A stretch of 64,000 nucleotides of DNA from Bacteroidota bacterium. GTDB taxonomy: Bacteria; Bacteroidota; Bacteroidia; Flavobacteriales; Flavobacteriaceae. The position numbers and the translations under genes are program-made. This document shows positions 34,277 to 44,344 of this stretch, in pieces (the stretch's first letter is position 1; every line of letters begins with the position of its first letter). The stretch covers positions 62,001 to 126,000 of the forward strand of contig JAEWHE010000015.1 of NCBI GenBank assembly GCA_023387965.1, written 5' to 3'. The notes under the pieces were generated by a model. The model was not told where the DNA came from. It ran no database searches and saw nothing but the letters and a program-made list of their open reading frames with translations.

Positions 34277-36373
34277 ATGGCAGTTTTATCGAAAATCCGA
34301 CAAAGATCGCTTCTCCTTATTGTGGTGATCGGTTTTTGTTTATTAGCATTTGTGATTGGAGACCTTATTCAAGGAGGTGGTTTTCAAAGCACTCCTAAAT
34401 ATGTAGGAACCATTAATGGCGAAGATATTTCGTTTGAAGATTTTAGAACAAAAGTTGATGCGGCAGAAAGAGGTCAACAAGGCATGTCGAACACTCAAGC
34501 CGTAAGCACTGTTTGGGATCAGCTAGTTTCGGTGGCGCTTTTAAACGAACAATTCGAAAAATTAGGCATTCAAGTTGGTGAAAACCAAATTTTAGAAATG
34601 CTGAAACAAAATCCTCAAATTGGTCAAAATCCACAGTTTCAAAATGCTGCCGGACAATTTGATGCCGAAAAATTCAAAGCTTTTTTCCAAGCAGATCCGC
34701 AAATGGCGGCTCAATTATTGGAAATGGAAAGACAAGCAGAATTAAGTGCTAAATCTCAAATTTACAGCACTTTAATTAAATCAGGTTTTTACACTACTGA
34801 TGCTGAAGCGAAATTGCAACACCGTTTAGAAACTGAAAAAGTGTCTTTCAACTACGTTGCTTACGCTTTCTCTAACATCAAAGACAGCGAAGTTCCGGTT
34901 TCTGATGATGAAATCGTGGCTTACATGAGAAAAAACGAAAAAAGATACAAAGCTGAAGAGTCAAGAAGTTTAGAATATGTTTTGATCGAAGACAAACCGT
35001 CAACTGAAGATGAAAACGAAGTGAAAAAAACTTTGACAGATTTGATGAACCAAAAAGTAGTTTTTAACGAAGCAACTGGTAAAAATGACACTGTTGCAGG
35101 TTTTAACTCAACTGCTAATGTGGTGGAATTTGTAAACGCAAATTCTGATATCAAGTACGATTCTACTTACATCACTAAATCAAAACTTCCAGCTCAATAT
35201 GCTGATAATTTGTACAACTTGCAAACCGGACAAACTTTCGGTCCTTATGTTTACAACGGTTATTATGCTGTAAGTAAATCTATGGGAAAAAGAGCTGGAG
35301 CAAGTGCAAAAGCAGCTCACATTTTAGTAGCTTATGCTGGTGGAAAAGCACCAAATCCTGCGATTACGCGAACTAAAGATGAAGCACAAGCTAAAGCAAA
35401 TGATTTATTGGCACAAGTTCAAGCAAATCCTGCTGCATTTGGAGGTTTAGCTGCCGCAAATTCTGATGATCCGGGTTCTGCTCAAAACGGTGGTGAATAT
35501 GACAATATCGTGCCTGGACAAATGGTTCCGGCCTTTGATAGCTTCGTGTTTAACAAACCAATCGGTTCTTTAGGAGTGGTAGAAACTGAATTTGGTTACC
35601 ACGTAATCAAAGTTATCGACAAACAAGATGCAATTCGTTTGGCAACTGTAGCATTGAGAATTGAACCATCAGAAAAAACGAGCGACGATATTTTTACAAA
35701 AGCAACCAAATTTGAAATGGAAGCTGCTGAAAAAGATTTTGCTGCTACTGCAAAATCAATGGGACTTTCTGTTGCTCCAGCGATTAATGTAAAAGCTTTT
35801 GACGATAATTTTGCAAGTTTCAGTAACCAACGTCAAGTTGTTCGTTGGGCTTTTGACAAAGAAACTGCTGCTGGAGATGTGAAAAAATTCAATGTTCCGG
35901 GTGGAAACTTAATTGTAAAAATGAAAAAGGTAAACGAAGAAGGATTACTTCCTGTTTCGGATGCAAGACCTTCAATTGAGCCAATTTTGAAAAACCAGAA
36001 AAAAGCTGAAAAAATTAAAGCCATCATGAAAGGTAGCACTTTAGAACAAGTAGCAACTGCTTCGAAAATGACGGTTCAAACGGCTGCTGACGTTACTGTT
36101 GCAGTTCCAAATCTTTCTGGTGTTGGTTTTGAACCAAAAGTGGTAGCTACGGCTATTGCAACGGCTCCAAACAAAGTTTCGCAATTGATTGAAGGTAGAA
36201 CTGGAGTTTTTATGGTAAAAACTACTGCTGTAACCAAAGCTCCTGCTGCAACTGATTTGTCAGCTCAAAAACAAAAATTACAAGGTCAAGGAAATGTTTC
36301 GATGAACAAAATCTTGCCTTCGCTTAAAGATAACGCCGATATTGAAGACAACAGATTGAAATTCGGTTACTAA
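34277..36373 (+). CDS. PpiD/SurA-like peptidylprolyl isomerase, membrane anchored
   Basis: A 698-residue foldase. The N-terminal membrane helix (LLLIVVIGFCLLAFVIGDLI) is followed by a SurA-N-like helical region (INGEDISFEDFRTKVDAAE to about residue 200) and a parvulin rotamase domain at about residues 345-455 (AAHILVAYAGGK, then GGEYDNIVPGQMVPAFDSF and TEFGYHVIKV). It helps outer membrane proteins fold in the periplasm. It is preceded by the lptC operon and followed by a strong terminator. Confidence 0.93.
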   Translation: MAVLSKIRQRSLLLIVVIGFCLLAFVIGDLIQGGGFQSTPKYVGTINGEDISFEDFRTKVDAAERGQQGMSNTQAVSTVWDQLVSVALLNEQFEKLGIQVGENQILEMLKQNPQIGQNPQFQNAAGQFDAEKFKAFFQADPQMAAQLLEMERQAELSAKSQIYSTLIKSGFYTTDAEAKLQHRLETEKVSFNYVAYAFSNIKDSEVPVSDDEIVAYMRKNEKRYKAEESRSLEYVLIEDKPSTEDENEVKKTLTDLMNQKVVFNEATGKNDTVAGFNSTANVVEFVNANSDIKYDSTYITKSKLPAQYADNLYNLQTGQTFGPYVYNGYYAVSKSMGKRAGASAKAAHILVAYAGGKAPNPAITRTKDEAQAKANDLLAQVQANPAAFGGLAAANSDDPGSAQNGGEYDNIVPGQMVPAFDSFVFNKPIGSLGVVETEFGYHVIKVIDKQDAIRLATVALRIEPSEKTSDDIFTKATKFEMEAAEKDFAATAKSMGLSVAPAINVKAFDDNFASFSNQRQVVRWAFDKETAAGDVKKFNVPGGNLIVKMKKVNEEGLLPVSDARPSIEPILKNQKKAEKIKAIMKGSTLEQVATASKMTVQTAADVTVAVPNLSGVGFEPKVVATAIATAPNKVSQLIEGRTGVFMVKTTAVTKAPAATDLSAQKQKLQGQGNVSMNKILPSLKDNADIEDNRLKFGY

Positions 36374-36390
36374 AATTAAATTCATCTCAT

Positions 36391-36429
36391 AAAAAATCCC
36401 GCTTCTTAATGGAATCGGGATTTTTTTTT
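36391..36429. terminator. Bidirectional terminator after the PpiD-like gene
   Basis: AAAAAATCCCG pairs with CGGGATTTTTT (36391-36401 with 36416-36426), with T-runs both ways. It separates convergent genes. Confidence 0.88.
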
Positions 36430-36441
36430 AAGTCCAAATTT

Positions 36442-37353
36442 TTATAAAATAATTTCAGAGTAAGAAAGAATGGTCGTGTAACCTTTTGCATTAAAATATC
36501 CAGTAGGATTTTCTTCTGAAATGGCCAAAACGAAATCACCTCCCCAAGCACCAAGACTTTTTACAACGCCATTAAAATCGCTGAATAATTGCTGTTGAAT
36601 CGTTGGTGTTTCCAATATCGGCGACAACATTTCATCGTATTGCTGAAGTAAATTTGCAAAAACTAAACTATTTTCAGCGGAAACCAATTGCGTAGCAATA
36701 TCCGTTGTAGCCTTCAATATTGCTTCAGAAACTTGTGCGTTGTTTTTTTTGTAAGCGGCAATGGCTTGCTTGCTATTTTGTTTTTTATTCAGATAAACAA
36801 AAAATATTTTAGATGCAAAATCCGGCTGAAAATCAACGGTTTCAACTATTGGTTTTTCATTTTCAATTCGATAAAAAATCGCCGAATTATTTTGCGCATT
36901 GGCAATATCGTAACCACTTCCACCGAAGCTTTTCTGCAACAAATCAAAGGCATCAACTTCAAACCACGAAGCAATATTGTTTATCAAAGTGGAAGACGTT
37001 CCCAAACCCCAATTTCGCGGAAAAGTCAAACGGGTTTCCACCGTAAAGCCTTTGTTTTTCTGAAAGATTTTTGCGTTAAGCAAATGCGCCTCGTGCAAAA
37101 TTTTCAATAAAGTTTCCCTAACCGTATTTTCTTGTTTTTGATTTGAAAAAATATCGGCAACGGTAAAATTGTCTTGAAACCAAATCGTTCCATCATGGTC
37201 AAAACTTTTCCAGGAAATCCGCTCTTCGGTTGAAGGTTCAACGGTTAAATATTGCCCAAACTTCGTAGGAAGCGAAAACGCCGTTCCACCGTCGAGAACG
37301 AGATATTCGCCCGTGATAAAAAGTTTTCCGTTGCTGTAAAATGTTTGCTCCAA
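36442..37353 (-). CDS. GYDIA family GHMP kinase, putative phosphomevalonate kinase
   Basis: A 303-residue GHMP kinase. It opens with FYSNGKLFITGEYLVLDGG, holds the nucleotide loop PRNWGLGTSSTLINN and the family name motif GSGYDIANAQNNSAIFYR, and ends with VKSLGAWGGDFVLAI. It lies 3 bases after the HMG-CoA reductase stop, in the same frame, and the only start that keeps the conserved N-terminus is TTG at 37351-37353. The mevalonate pathway here has mvk and mvaD at 3.5-5.6 kb but no classic phosphomevalonate kinase in the window, so this gene is a good candidate for that step; that is inference. Confidence 0.85.
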   Translation of the reverse strand: MEQTFYSNGKLFITGEYLVLDGGTAFSLPTKFGQYLTVEPSTEERISWKSFDHDGTIWFQDNFTVADIFSNQKQENTVRETLLKILHEAHLLNAKIFQKNKGFTVETRLTFPRNWGLGTSSTLINNIASWFEVDAFDLLQKSFGGSGYDIANAQNNSAIFYRIENEKPIVETVDFQPDFASKIFFVYLNKKQNSKQAIAAYKKNNAQVSEAILKATTDIATQLVSAENSLVFANLLQQYDEMLSPILETPTIQQQLFSDFNGVVKSLGAWGGDFVLAISEENPTGYFNAKGYTTILSYSEIIL

Positions 37354-37356
37354 AGC

Positions 37357-38682
37357 TTAAATTTTTGCTTTTCTCAAATGATCCACATATTCCACAACAG
37401 CCGCGTGTGTCACAGCTTTCTCCCGAAAATGATCCAGAATTAAAATGCGTTCGGTTTCATTCGCTTCTAATTGATTGATGATATTTCCGAGGTGCATTTT
37501 CATGTGTCCTTCCTGAATTCCGTTAGTGGTAAGCGAACGTAATGCGGCAAAATTTTGTGCCAAACCAGCTGCTGCCACAATTTGCATCAAATCTTTAGCG
37601 GAAGGATTTTCGAGCATTTGCAAATTAAATTTTACCAAAGGATGCAAACTCGTCAATCCGCCAACAGTTCCCAAAGCCAGCGGAATTTCCATCCAAAAAG
37701 AAAAAATTCCGTTTTCGATTTTGGCATGAGAAAGACTTGAATATTTTCCGTCTTTGGCTGCATAAGCGTGAATTCCGGCTTCGATGGCACGAAAATCATT
37801 TCCGGTTGCTAAAACTACGGCATCAATTCCGTTCATGATACCTTTGTTATGGGTTACAGCGCGATACGTTTCGACTTCGGCGATGTTCACGGCAGTCACA
37901 AATTTTTCGGCAAATTCCTGCGGATTCGCAATGGTTTTGTCAGCTAATTCTTCAATTTTACATGAAACTTCAGCACGAACTAAGCAATTTGGAACATAAT
38001 TCGACAGAATGCTCATTACCACCGTAATATTTTTCTCTTCTTCTGAAAATAATTCGTAAGAAAAGGCTTCGGTTTTTAAAGTTTTGGCAAATTGTTCCAA
38101 ACATGAATTGATGAAATTTGCCCCCATAGAATCTTTCGTTTCAAAAGTAGCATGAAGTTGGTAATAACCTTCAATTTCTGAGGTTTTATCCCGAAGTTCG
38201 AGGTTTAAAATGCCGCCACCACGCTTTTGCATATTTCCGGTAATCGACTCAGTTTCGGTGAAAAAGCGGTATTTTTTTTCGTTAAAAAAAGATTGCAGTT
38301 TTTCTTTTTCGCCTTTAAAAATAAAATGAACCTGACCAATTTTTTCGGTTCCGATGATGGTTGTTTTAAATCCGCCACGAGTGGACCAAAATTTTGCCGC
38401 ATTTGCCGCAGCCGCAACCACCGAACTTTCTTCGATAGCCATTGGAACGGTGTGAAACTTTTCGTTGATTAAAAAATTTGGCGCAATTCCTAAAGGCAAA
38501 TAAAAATTGGTAATCGTGTTTTCGATAAAATCGTCGTGAAGTTGTTGCAGTTTTACGTCTTTGTTCCAATAATTGGTAAGCAGCGAAACGGCTTCTTCCG
38601 GGTTAGAAAAATATTGATTGGCAATCCAACTGATTTTTTCGGCTTTGGAAAATTTAGAAAAACCGGAAACAGATTTGTCCAT
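37357..38682 (-). CDS. mvaA: Hydroxymethylglutaryl-CoA reductase, class II type
   Basis: A 441-residue class II HMG-CoA reductase. It opens with FSKFSKAEKISWIA, has the substrate loop VPMAIEESSVVAAAANAAKFW with the catalytic Glu, the nucleotide-site region NSCLEQFAKTL, and MNGIDAVVLATGNDFRAIEAG with the catalytic Asp. Class II enzymes of Bacteroidota usually act in the biosynthetic direction even when named degradative. A TATCTTTG promoter box lies upstream, and the gene is followed at once by the GYDIA kinase. Confidence 0.95.
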   Translation of the reverse strand: MDKSVSGFSKFSKAEKISWIANQYFSNPEEAVSLLTNYWNKDVKLQQLHDDFIENTITNFYLPLGIAPNFLINEKFHTVPMAIEESSVVAAAANAAKFWSTRGGFKTTIIGTEKIGQVHFIFKGEKEKLQSFFNEKKYRFFTETESITGNMQKRGGGILNLELRDKTSEIEGYYQLHATFETKDSMGANFINSCLEQFAKTLKTEAFSYELFSEEEKNITVVMSILSNYVPNCLVRAEVSCKIEELADKTIANPQEFAEKFVTAVNIAEVETYRAVTHNKGIMNGIDAVVLATGNDFRAIEAGIHAYAAKDGKYSSLSHAKIENGIFSFWMEIPLALGTVGGLTSLHPLVKFNLQMLENPSAKDLMQIVAAAGLAQNFAALRSLTTNGIQEGHMKMHLGNIINQLEANETERILILDHFREKAVTHAAVVEYVDHLRKAKI

Positions 38683-38708
38683 CTTAAAAAGGCATTAAAA
38701 TTTTGCTG

Positions 38709-38716
38709 CAAAGATA
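38709..38716 (-). promoter_or_regulatory. -7 promoter box for the HMG-CoA reductase/GHMP kinase pair
   Basis: TATCTTTG on the minus strand, 27 bases before the ATG; the same box sequence precedes mvaD. Confidence 0.6.
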
Positions 38717-38842
38717 CATTTTTCGGTATGGCTTCGCACCAAAACCCACATCGGAATTATGGGTTTGTGCATTTAACAATAAAAATTACGTTTAATTGTA
38801 AATTTTTCACTAAAATTGACAGTTTTTTTACCTTTACAAAAT

Positions 38843-41011
38843 ATGAAGAATTCCGGCAAAGTAGTTTTGATGTTTCTATTGATGAGCATCACAACTGTTG
38901 CACAGCAAAAAATTTCCCTCGAACAAATTTGGAGTGGCGCTTTCAGAACGCAAGGAATGGATGAGCTCCAGTCACTTAAAAACGCTAATCATTACACGGT
39001 TTTAAATTTTGATCGCAGTTCGCGAAGCATGCAAATTGAGTTGTATGACTTTGCCACGCTCAAAAAAATCGAAACTTTAATTGATACTAAAAATCATCAA
39101 AATCTACCGATGATTGACAGTTATAGCTTTAATAATGCCGAAACGCAAATTTTGCTGGCTTGTAATTCCACGCCAATTTTTAGAAGATCGTATTTGGCTG
39201 ATTATTTTTTGTATGATTTAAAAACAAAAGAACTGACCAAACTTTTCGATTTCCAGGTGCAAGAGCCTGTTTTTTCTTCGGATGGAAAAAAGATTGCTTA
39301 CGCAAAAGACAATAATTTATTTGTGTACGAAATTTCAAGCAAAAAATCGACCGCCATTACCACTGATGGAAAGAAAAATGCCATCATCAACGGAATTACG
39401 GATTGGGTTTACGAAGAAGAATTTGCTTTTGTTCGTGCGTTTGATTGGAATGCTTCGGGTGATAAAATTGCTTACATAAGATTTGATGAAACCCAAGTTC
39501 CGGAGTTTTCGATGGATGTTTATGGCAAAGATTTATATCCTTCTCAACACGTTTTTAAATACCCGAAAGCTGGTGAAAAAAATGCCGAAGTATCGTTGCA
39601 TATTCACGATTTGAAAAATAATTCGACCCAAAAAATTCAATTAAACTATGAGGATTTTTATATTCCGAGAATCAAATGGACGAGTGATGCCAATGTTTTG
39701 AGTGCTCAAATCATCAACCGCCATCAAAATAATCTGGATTTGATTTTTGTGGATGGCAATTCGGGGCAACCGAAAATAATTTTAAATGAAAAAGACAAAG
39801 CGTATATTGACATCACCGATAATTTGACTTTTTTAAAAGACAATAGTTTTATTTGGACAAGTGAAAAAGACGGTTTTAATCATATTTACCATTACGACAA
39901 ATCCGGAAAACTGAAAAATCAAGTCACCAAAGGCAATTGGGAAGTGACGAATTATTATGGTTTCAACGAAAAAAAACAGACGATTTATTACCAATCGGTT
40001 GAAAATGGTTCGATTAACCGCGATGTTTATAGCATCAATTTAAACGGAAAAAATAAAAAACGCTTGACTGATAAAACCGGAACTAACGCGGCAACTTTCA
40101 GCCCGAATTTCGATTTTTTTATCAATGCGTATTCTAGTGCTAATATTCCGCCGGTTTACAGTCTGAACAATAGCAAAACCGGGAAAATGGTTCAGCCGAT
40201 TCAAGACAATCAACCGTTGCTGAACAAATTGAAAAGTTATGATTTGCCAGCCAAAGAATTTTTTGAAATAAAAACCGAAAAAGGTCATCAATTAAACGCT
40301 TGGATGATTAAGCCGAAAAATTTTGATGCCAATAAAAAATATCCGGTTTTAATGTTCCAATATTCAGGTCCAGGTTCACAAGAAGTGGCCAATCAATGGC
40401 TTGATATCAATGACATGTGGTACATGATGTTAGCTCAGGAAGGTTACATTGTGGCTTGTGTGGACGGAAGAGGAACTGGTTTTAAAGGATCCGAATTTAA
40501 AAAAGTTACGTATAAAGATTTAGGGAAATTAGAAGTTGAAGATCAGATTGACGCCGCAAAAGTTTTCCAGAAATACAATTATGTTGATGCTTCCCGAATT
40601 GGGATTTGGGGTTGGAGTTATGGCGGATTCATGTCGTCTAACTGTATTTTGAAAGGAAATGATGTTTTTAAAATGGCAATTGCGGTTGCTCCGGTAACCA
40701 ATTGGCGTTTTTATGATTCGGTTTACACCGAAAGATTTTTGCAAACGCCACAAGAAAATCCTTCAGGTTACGACGAAAATTCACCGATAAACCACGTTGA
40801 AAAATTAAAAGGAAAATATTTGTTGATTCACGGAACTGCCGATGACAATGTTCATGTGCAAAATACAATGTTGATGATTGAAGCTTTGGTACAAGCCAAC
40901 AAACAATTTGATTGGGCCATTTATCCGGACAAAAATCACGGCATTTACGGTGGAAAAACCCGCTTACAGCTTTATACTAAAATGACAAACTTTATTAAAG
41001 AAAATTTATAG
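38843..41011 (+). CDS. Dipeptidyl-peptidase IV family protein (S9B)
   Basis: A 723-residue secreted protein with a signal peptide ending near TTVAQ, an eight-blade beta-propeller-type N-terminal domain (AYAKDNNLFVYEI, DWVYEEEFAFVRAFDW with the substrate-binding Glu pair) and an alpha/beta-hydrolase domain. The nucleophile Ser 592 is in GWSYGGFMSS, the Asp in HGTADDNVH and His 699 in DKNHGIYG. It removes dipeptides with Pro or Ala at position two. The first ATG of the open frame (38816) would lack a clean signal peptide, so 38843 was chosen. It begins a run with peptide transporters: peptides it releases would be imported by them. Confidence 0.95.
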   Translation: MKNSGKVVLMFLLMSITTVAQQKISLEQIWSGAFRTQGMDELQSLKNANHYTVLNFDRSSRSMQIELYDFATLKKIETLIDTKNHQNLPMIDSYSFNNAETQILLACNSTPIFRRSYLADYFLYDLKTKELTKLFDFQVQEPVFSSDGKKIAYAKDNNLFVYEISSKKSTAITTDGKKNAIINGITDWVYEEEFAFVRAFDWNASGDKIAYIRFDETQVPEFSMDVYGKDLYPSQHVFKYPKAGEKNAEVSLHIHDLKNNSTQKIQLNYEDFYIPRIKWTSDANVLSAQIINRHQNNLDLIFVDGNSGQPKIILNEKDKAYIDITDNLTFLKDNSFIWTSEKDGFNHIYHYDKSGKLKNQVTKGNWEVTNYYGFNEKKQTIYYQSVENGSINRDVYSINLNGKNKKRLTDKTGTNAATFSPNFDFFINAYSSANIPPVYSLNNSKTGKMVQPIQDNQPLLNKLKSYDLPAKEFFEIKTEKGHQLNAWMIKPKNFDANKKYPVLMFQYSGPGSQEVANQWLDINDMWYMMLAQEGYIVACVDGRGTGFKGSEFKKVTYKDLGKLEVEDQIDAAKVFQKYNYVDASRIGIWGWSYGGFMSSNCILKGNDVFKMAIAVAPVTNWRFYDSVYTERFLQTPQENPSGYDENSPINHVEKLKGKYLLIHGTADDNVHVQNTMLMIEALVQANKQFDWAIYPDKNHGIYGGKTRLQLYTKMTNFIKENL

Positions 41012-41013
41012 AA

Positions 41014-42558
41014 ATGAATACTACAGCAATAGAAAAAGAAAATTTTTTCGGACACCCTAAAGGACTTTTTATTTTGTTCTTTACAGAAATGTGGGAACGA
41101 TTTTCTTTTTACGGGATGAAAGCCTTGTTGATTTTTTATCTCACAAAATACCATCTTTTTTCTGACGCTTCAGGAAATTTATTGATTGGAAGTTATGCCG
41201 CTTTAGTTTATGCAGTTCCTGTGATTGGAGGTTTTATTGCCGACAAATATTTAGGTTTTAGAAAAGCCATTATTTTCGGGGGAATCATGCTCGTTTTAGG
41301 GCATCTTGGAATGGCTTACGAAGGAAATGCCGCTACGCAATCTATGACGGGAGAAATAGTCCGAGATGACGTTGCGCTTCAGGTTTTTTATTTTTCGCTG
41401 TCTTTAATTATTGTAGGAGTAGGATTTTTAAAAGCAAATATTTCTTCTTTGGTGGGCGAATTATATGAATTTGGCGACAAAAGACGTGATTCAGGATTCA
41501 CTATTTTTTACATGGGAATCAATCTTGGGTCATTTTTAGCTACAATTATTTGTGCGTGGTTAGGGGAAAAATACGGCTGGAGTTATGGTTTTGGTGCAGC
41601 AGGAATCGGAATGTTTTTTGGATTGATAACTTTTATTGCCGGGAAAAGATTTTTGAATGGCAAAGGTGAGTCTAAAGTCCCAGATTTCTTGGCTAAAAGA
41701 TCTTTTGGAATCAAAAATGAATGGTTGATTTATATTGCAAGTGCTTTGTCGGCAATATTTTTTTGGCAAATGGTACAAAGTCACGAAGCGGTTTCCTGGA
41801 TTTTAAAAATTGCCGGAGGATTGTCTTTCTTGTACATTGTTTACTATGCTGTAACGCAACTGACTGGCAAAGAGCGAGATCAACTCGTTGCGTTAACAAT
41901 TTTAATTGTTTTTACGATAGTTTTTTGGGCTTTGTTTGAACAAGCTTATACGTCTTTAAATCTTTTTGCCGATAGAATTCTCGATCGAAATATTTTTGGA
42001 GTAGAATTGACCGCTGGACAATTTTTGAGTTTTAACGCTTTATTCATCATTTTATTAGCACCTGTTTTTGCTTGGTTATGGGTGAAATTAGGAAAATACA
42101 ATCCAAATACTGCAGTGAAATTTTCGCTTGCTTTAATGCTTGTTGGATTAGGTTTTGGCTCATTAGTTTTAGGAATTAATGTTTCGGATACAGGTAAAGT
42201 TGCCGCCGTTTGGTTAATCCTAACTTATTTCTTACACACTTGTGGTGAATTGAGTTTGTCTCCGGTTGGATTATCGGCAGTAACAAAACTTTCGCCAGCA
42301 AAAATTGTTGGTTTCATGATGGGAGTTTGGTTTTTGGCAACCGCAAGTTCAGAATTTATTGCTTCGGTGTTAGCAAACATTGCGTCAGTAGACACTTCAA
42401 GCGGAACGGCTCCAGATTTGAATATGGCAAAACTGAGCTATCTAAAATTATTTGAATATTTATTTTACACCGGAATCGGATTTGGAGTACTTCTTCTTTT
42501 GATTTCTCCAATTATCAAAAAATTAATGCATGGTGTTGACAAAGAATTGAATAACTAA
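41014..42558 (+). CDS. POT/PTR family peptide transporter 1
   Basis: A 514-residue protein with about 14 membrane helices. It opens with HPKGLFILFFTEMWERFSFYG, holding the ExxER motif needed for proton coupling, and continues with GGFIADKYLGFRKAI and FYMGINLGSFLA. It imports di- and tripeptides with protons. It lies 2 bases after the DPP IV stop and is followed by a terminator-like hairpin. Confidence 0.95.
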   Translation: MNTTAIEKENFFGHPKGLFILFFTEMWERFSFYGMKALLIFYLTKYHLFSDASGNLLIGSYAALVYAVPVIGGFIADKYLGFRKAIIFGGIMLVLGHLGMAYEGNAATQSMTGEIVRDDVALQVFYFSLSLIIVGVGFLKANISSLVGELYEFGDKRRDSGFTIFYMGINLGSFLATIICAWLGEKYGWSYGFGAAGIGMFFGLITFIAGKRFLNGKGESKVPDFLAKRSFGIKNEWLIYIASALSAIFFWQMVQSHEAVSWILKIAGGLSFLYIVYYAVTQLTGKERDQLVALTILIVFTIVFWALFEQAYTSLNLFADRILDRNIFGVELTAGQFLSFNALFIILLAPVFAWLWVKLGKYNPNTAVKFSLALMLVGLGFGSLVLGINVSDTGKVAAVWLILTYFLHTCGELSLSPVGLSAVTKLSPAKIVGFMMGVWFLATASSEFIASVLANIASVDTSSGTAPDLNMAKLSYLKLFEYLFYTGIGFGVLLLLISPIIKKLMHGVDKELNN

Positions 42559-42591
42559 ATTCTACATTTGTCTTGCTAAATAATCCAAAAG

Positions 42592-42616
42592 AAAAGCGAC
42601 TTCCGAGTCGCTTTTT
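42592..42616 (+). terminator. Hairpin terminator between transporters 1 and 2
   Basis: AAAAGCGACT pairs with AGTCGCTTTT (42592-42601 with 42606-42615) and runs into T. It may end the DPP IV/transporter 1 transcript or attenuate the next genes, since only 28 bases remain before transporter 2. Confidence 0.75.
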
Positions 42617-42643
42617 ACGATAAATTAAAATCATTTCTTTAAA

Positions 42644-44287
42644 ATGTCTGATAAAAAAACCTCCCTTTTTTCTACGATCAATTCATTCAACAAAACATTC
42701 TGGTTAGCCAGTTTCATGGAACTCATGGAACGTTGGGCTTGGTACGGAATTTTTACATTATTCGGACTTTATTTAGTAGGTTCCACGGATGAAGGCGGAT
42801 TGGGTTTTAACCATATCCAAAAAGGAAATATTATGGCAAACGTCACGGCAATTCTATATTTCCTTCCGATATTTTTTGGCGTAATTGCCGATCGAATAGG
42901 ATACAAATTGTCGCTTGTCATTGCTTACATTATCATGATTGTGGGTTATTATTTCATGGGTGAAGTCAACACTTATTGGAGCATGTACATGATTTTCCTA
43001 CTGGTTGCAATTGGAGCAGCGTTCTTTAAACCAGTTGCTTCGGCGATTGTAGCTAGAAATACCGATGAAACCACGGGGACAATGGGTTTTGGAATTTTTT
43101 ACATGATGGTAAACATCGGTGGGTTCATCGGTCCGGCAATGTCGTCTTACTTGAGAACTGAATTTGGTTGGAAAATTATTTTTATCCAAGCAGCCGTTGT
43201 GATAGGAGTTAACCTATTAATGGTTTTGCTTTTTTACAAAGAACCAAAGGTTGAAAAGAAACACAAGGAACCGATTTTAACAGAGATTAAAAATTCGGTT
43301 TTAAATATTATTGAAGCTTTGAAAGATAAACGTTTGACCATTCTGTTAATTTTAATGATTGGTTTCTGGACGATGTTCAACCAGCTTTTTTATACGCTTC
43401 CAAATTTTATTGAAGATTGGGTAAATTCTGCACAAATAAGCAATTGGATTAACGAAAATCTCCCGTTTTTAGGCAAAACTCTAACGCAAGACGGACAAGT
43501 GAAGGCAGAATGGTTTACCAATATTGATTCCTTGATGATTATTTTGTTTCAAGTTTCGGTATCATTTTTTGTAATCAAAATGCGACACATTAACGCGATT
43601 ATTCGAGGATCAATCATTGCCACAATTGGTGTTTCACTTACATTTTTTACCCATAACGTTTGGTTTACAGTTATCGGAACCATGATTTTTGCCATCGGGG
43701 AAATGATGTCGAGTCCCACATTATCGTCATTTATCGCTTTGATTACACCAAAAGGGAAAGAAGGTTTGTACCAAGGAACTTATTTTTTGCCGGTTGCTGC
43801 TGGAAATTTCTTTACCGGATTTATTGCTGGTGATTTGTACCAAAAATGGTCGGATAAATTGTCGCTTCTTCAAAAAGAATTAGGCAAAAGAAACATCGCA
43901 ATGCCAGAAGTGGTAAGTAAAGAAGAATTTATTGAGCAAGGTTCAAAAGCCTTAAACCTTTCTATTTCAGATTTTGAAAAACAATTTCATCTAAAAGACG
44001 CCAATCTTGACTACGCTACAATTGGAGAAAATTTTAAAACAGTTGCGGCTCAAAAAGGCATTGACGTTTCCGGAATTCAGACACCCTTTTCAAAAAGCGA
44101 ATATTTTGCGTTAGCAGAACAAAAACTCAACCTTAATCACTGGCAAATGACTGATTTGTTGTGGGAAAATTACCAACCGAACAAAATTTGGTTTGTCGTT
44201 TGCGCCGTAGGATTAGTGTCAATTGTGTCTTTAATTATTTACGACCGATTTGTGGTAAGACCGCTTGAGAAAAAGTCTGCGAACTAA
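42644..44287 (+). CDS. POT-like MFS transporter 2, with hydrophilic insertion
   Basis: A 547-residue membrane protein related to the POT family. It has the segment FMELMERWAWYGIF in helix 1 (MELMER in place of the usual TEMWER), GVIADRIGYKLSLV and FYMMVNIGGFIGPAMS. Unlike its neighbours it has a hydrophilic stretch of about 110 residues before the last helix (around residues 400-515, beginning YQKWSDKLSLLQKE). Substrate unknown; peptide transport is inferred from family and neighbours. Confidence 0.85.
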   Translation: MSDKKTSLFSTINSFNKTFWLASFMELMERWAWYGIFTLFGLYLVGSTDEGGLGFNHIQKGNIMANVTAILYFLPIFFGVIADRIGYKLSLVIAYIIMIVGYYFMGEVNTYWSMYMIFLLVAIGAAFFKPVASAIVARNTDETTGTMGFGIFYMMVNIGGFIGPAMSSYLRTEFGWKIIFIQAAVVIGVNLLMVLLFYKEPKVEKKHKEPILTEIKNSVLNIIEALKDKRLTILLILMIGFWTMFNQLFYTLPNFIEDWVNSAQISNWINENLPFLGKTLTQDGQVKAEWFTNIDSLMIILFQVSVSFFVIKMRHINAIIRGSIIATIGVSLTFFTHNVWFTVIGTMIFAIGEMMSSPTLSSFIALITPKGKEGLYQGTYFLPVAAGNFFTGFIAGDLYQKWSDKLSLLQKELGKRNIAMPEVVSKEEFIEQGSKALNLSISDFEKQFHLKDANLDYATIGENFKTVAAQKGIDVSGIQTPFSKSEYFALAEQKLNLNHWQMTDLLWENYQPNKIWFVVCAVGLVSIVSLIIYDRFVVRPLEKKSAN

Positions 44288-44344
44288 AACGCTTTAAGAT
44301 AATTTTGACTATCTTTCGCAATTAAATTTTTAAACCCAAGTTAC

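Noticed and set aside
38186..38200. CCCGAAGTTCGAGG in the HMG-CoA reductase gene as another copy of the 16-bp palindrome
   Set aside because: It matches only one arm and codes for ordinary conserved-looking residues; likely chance.
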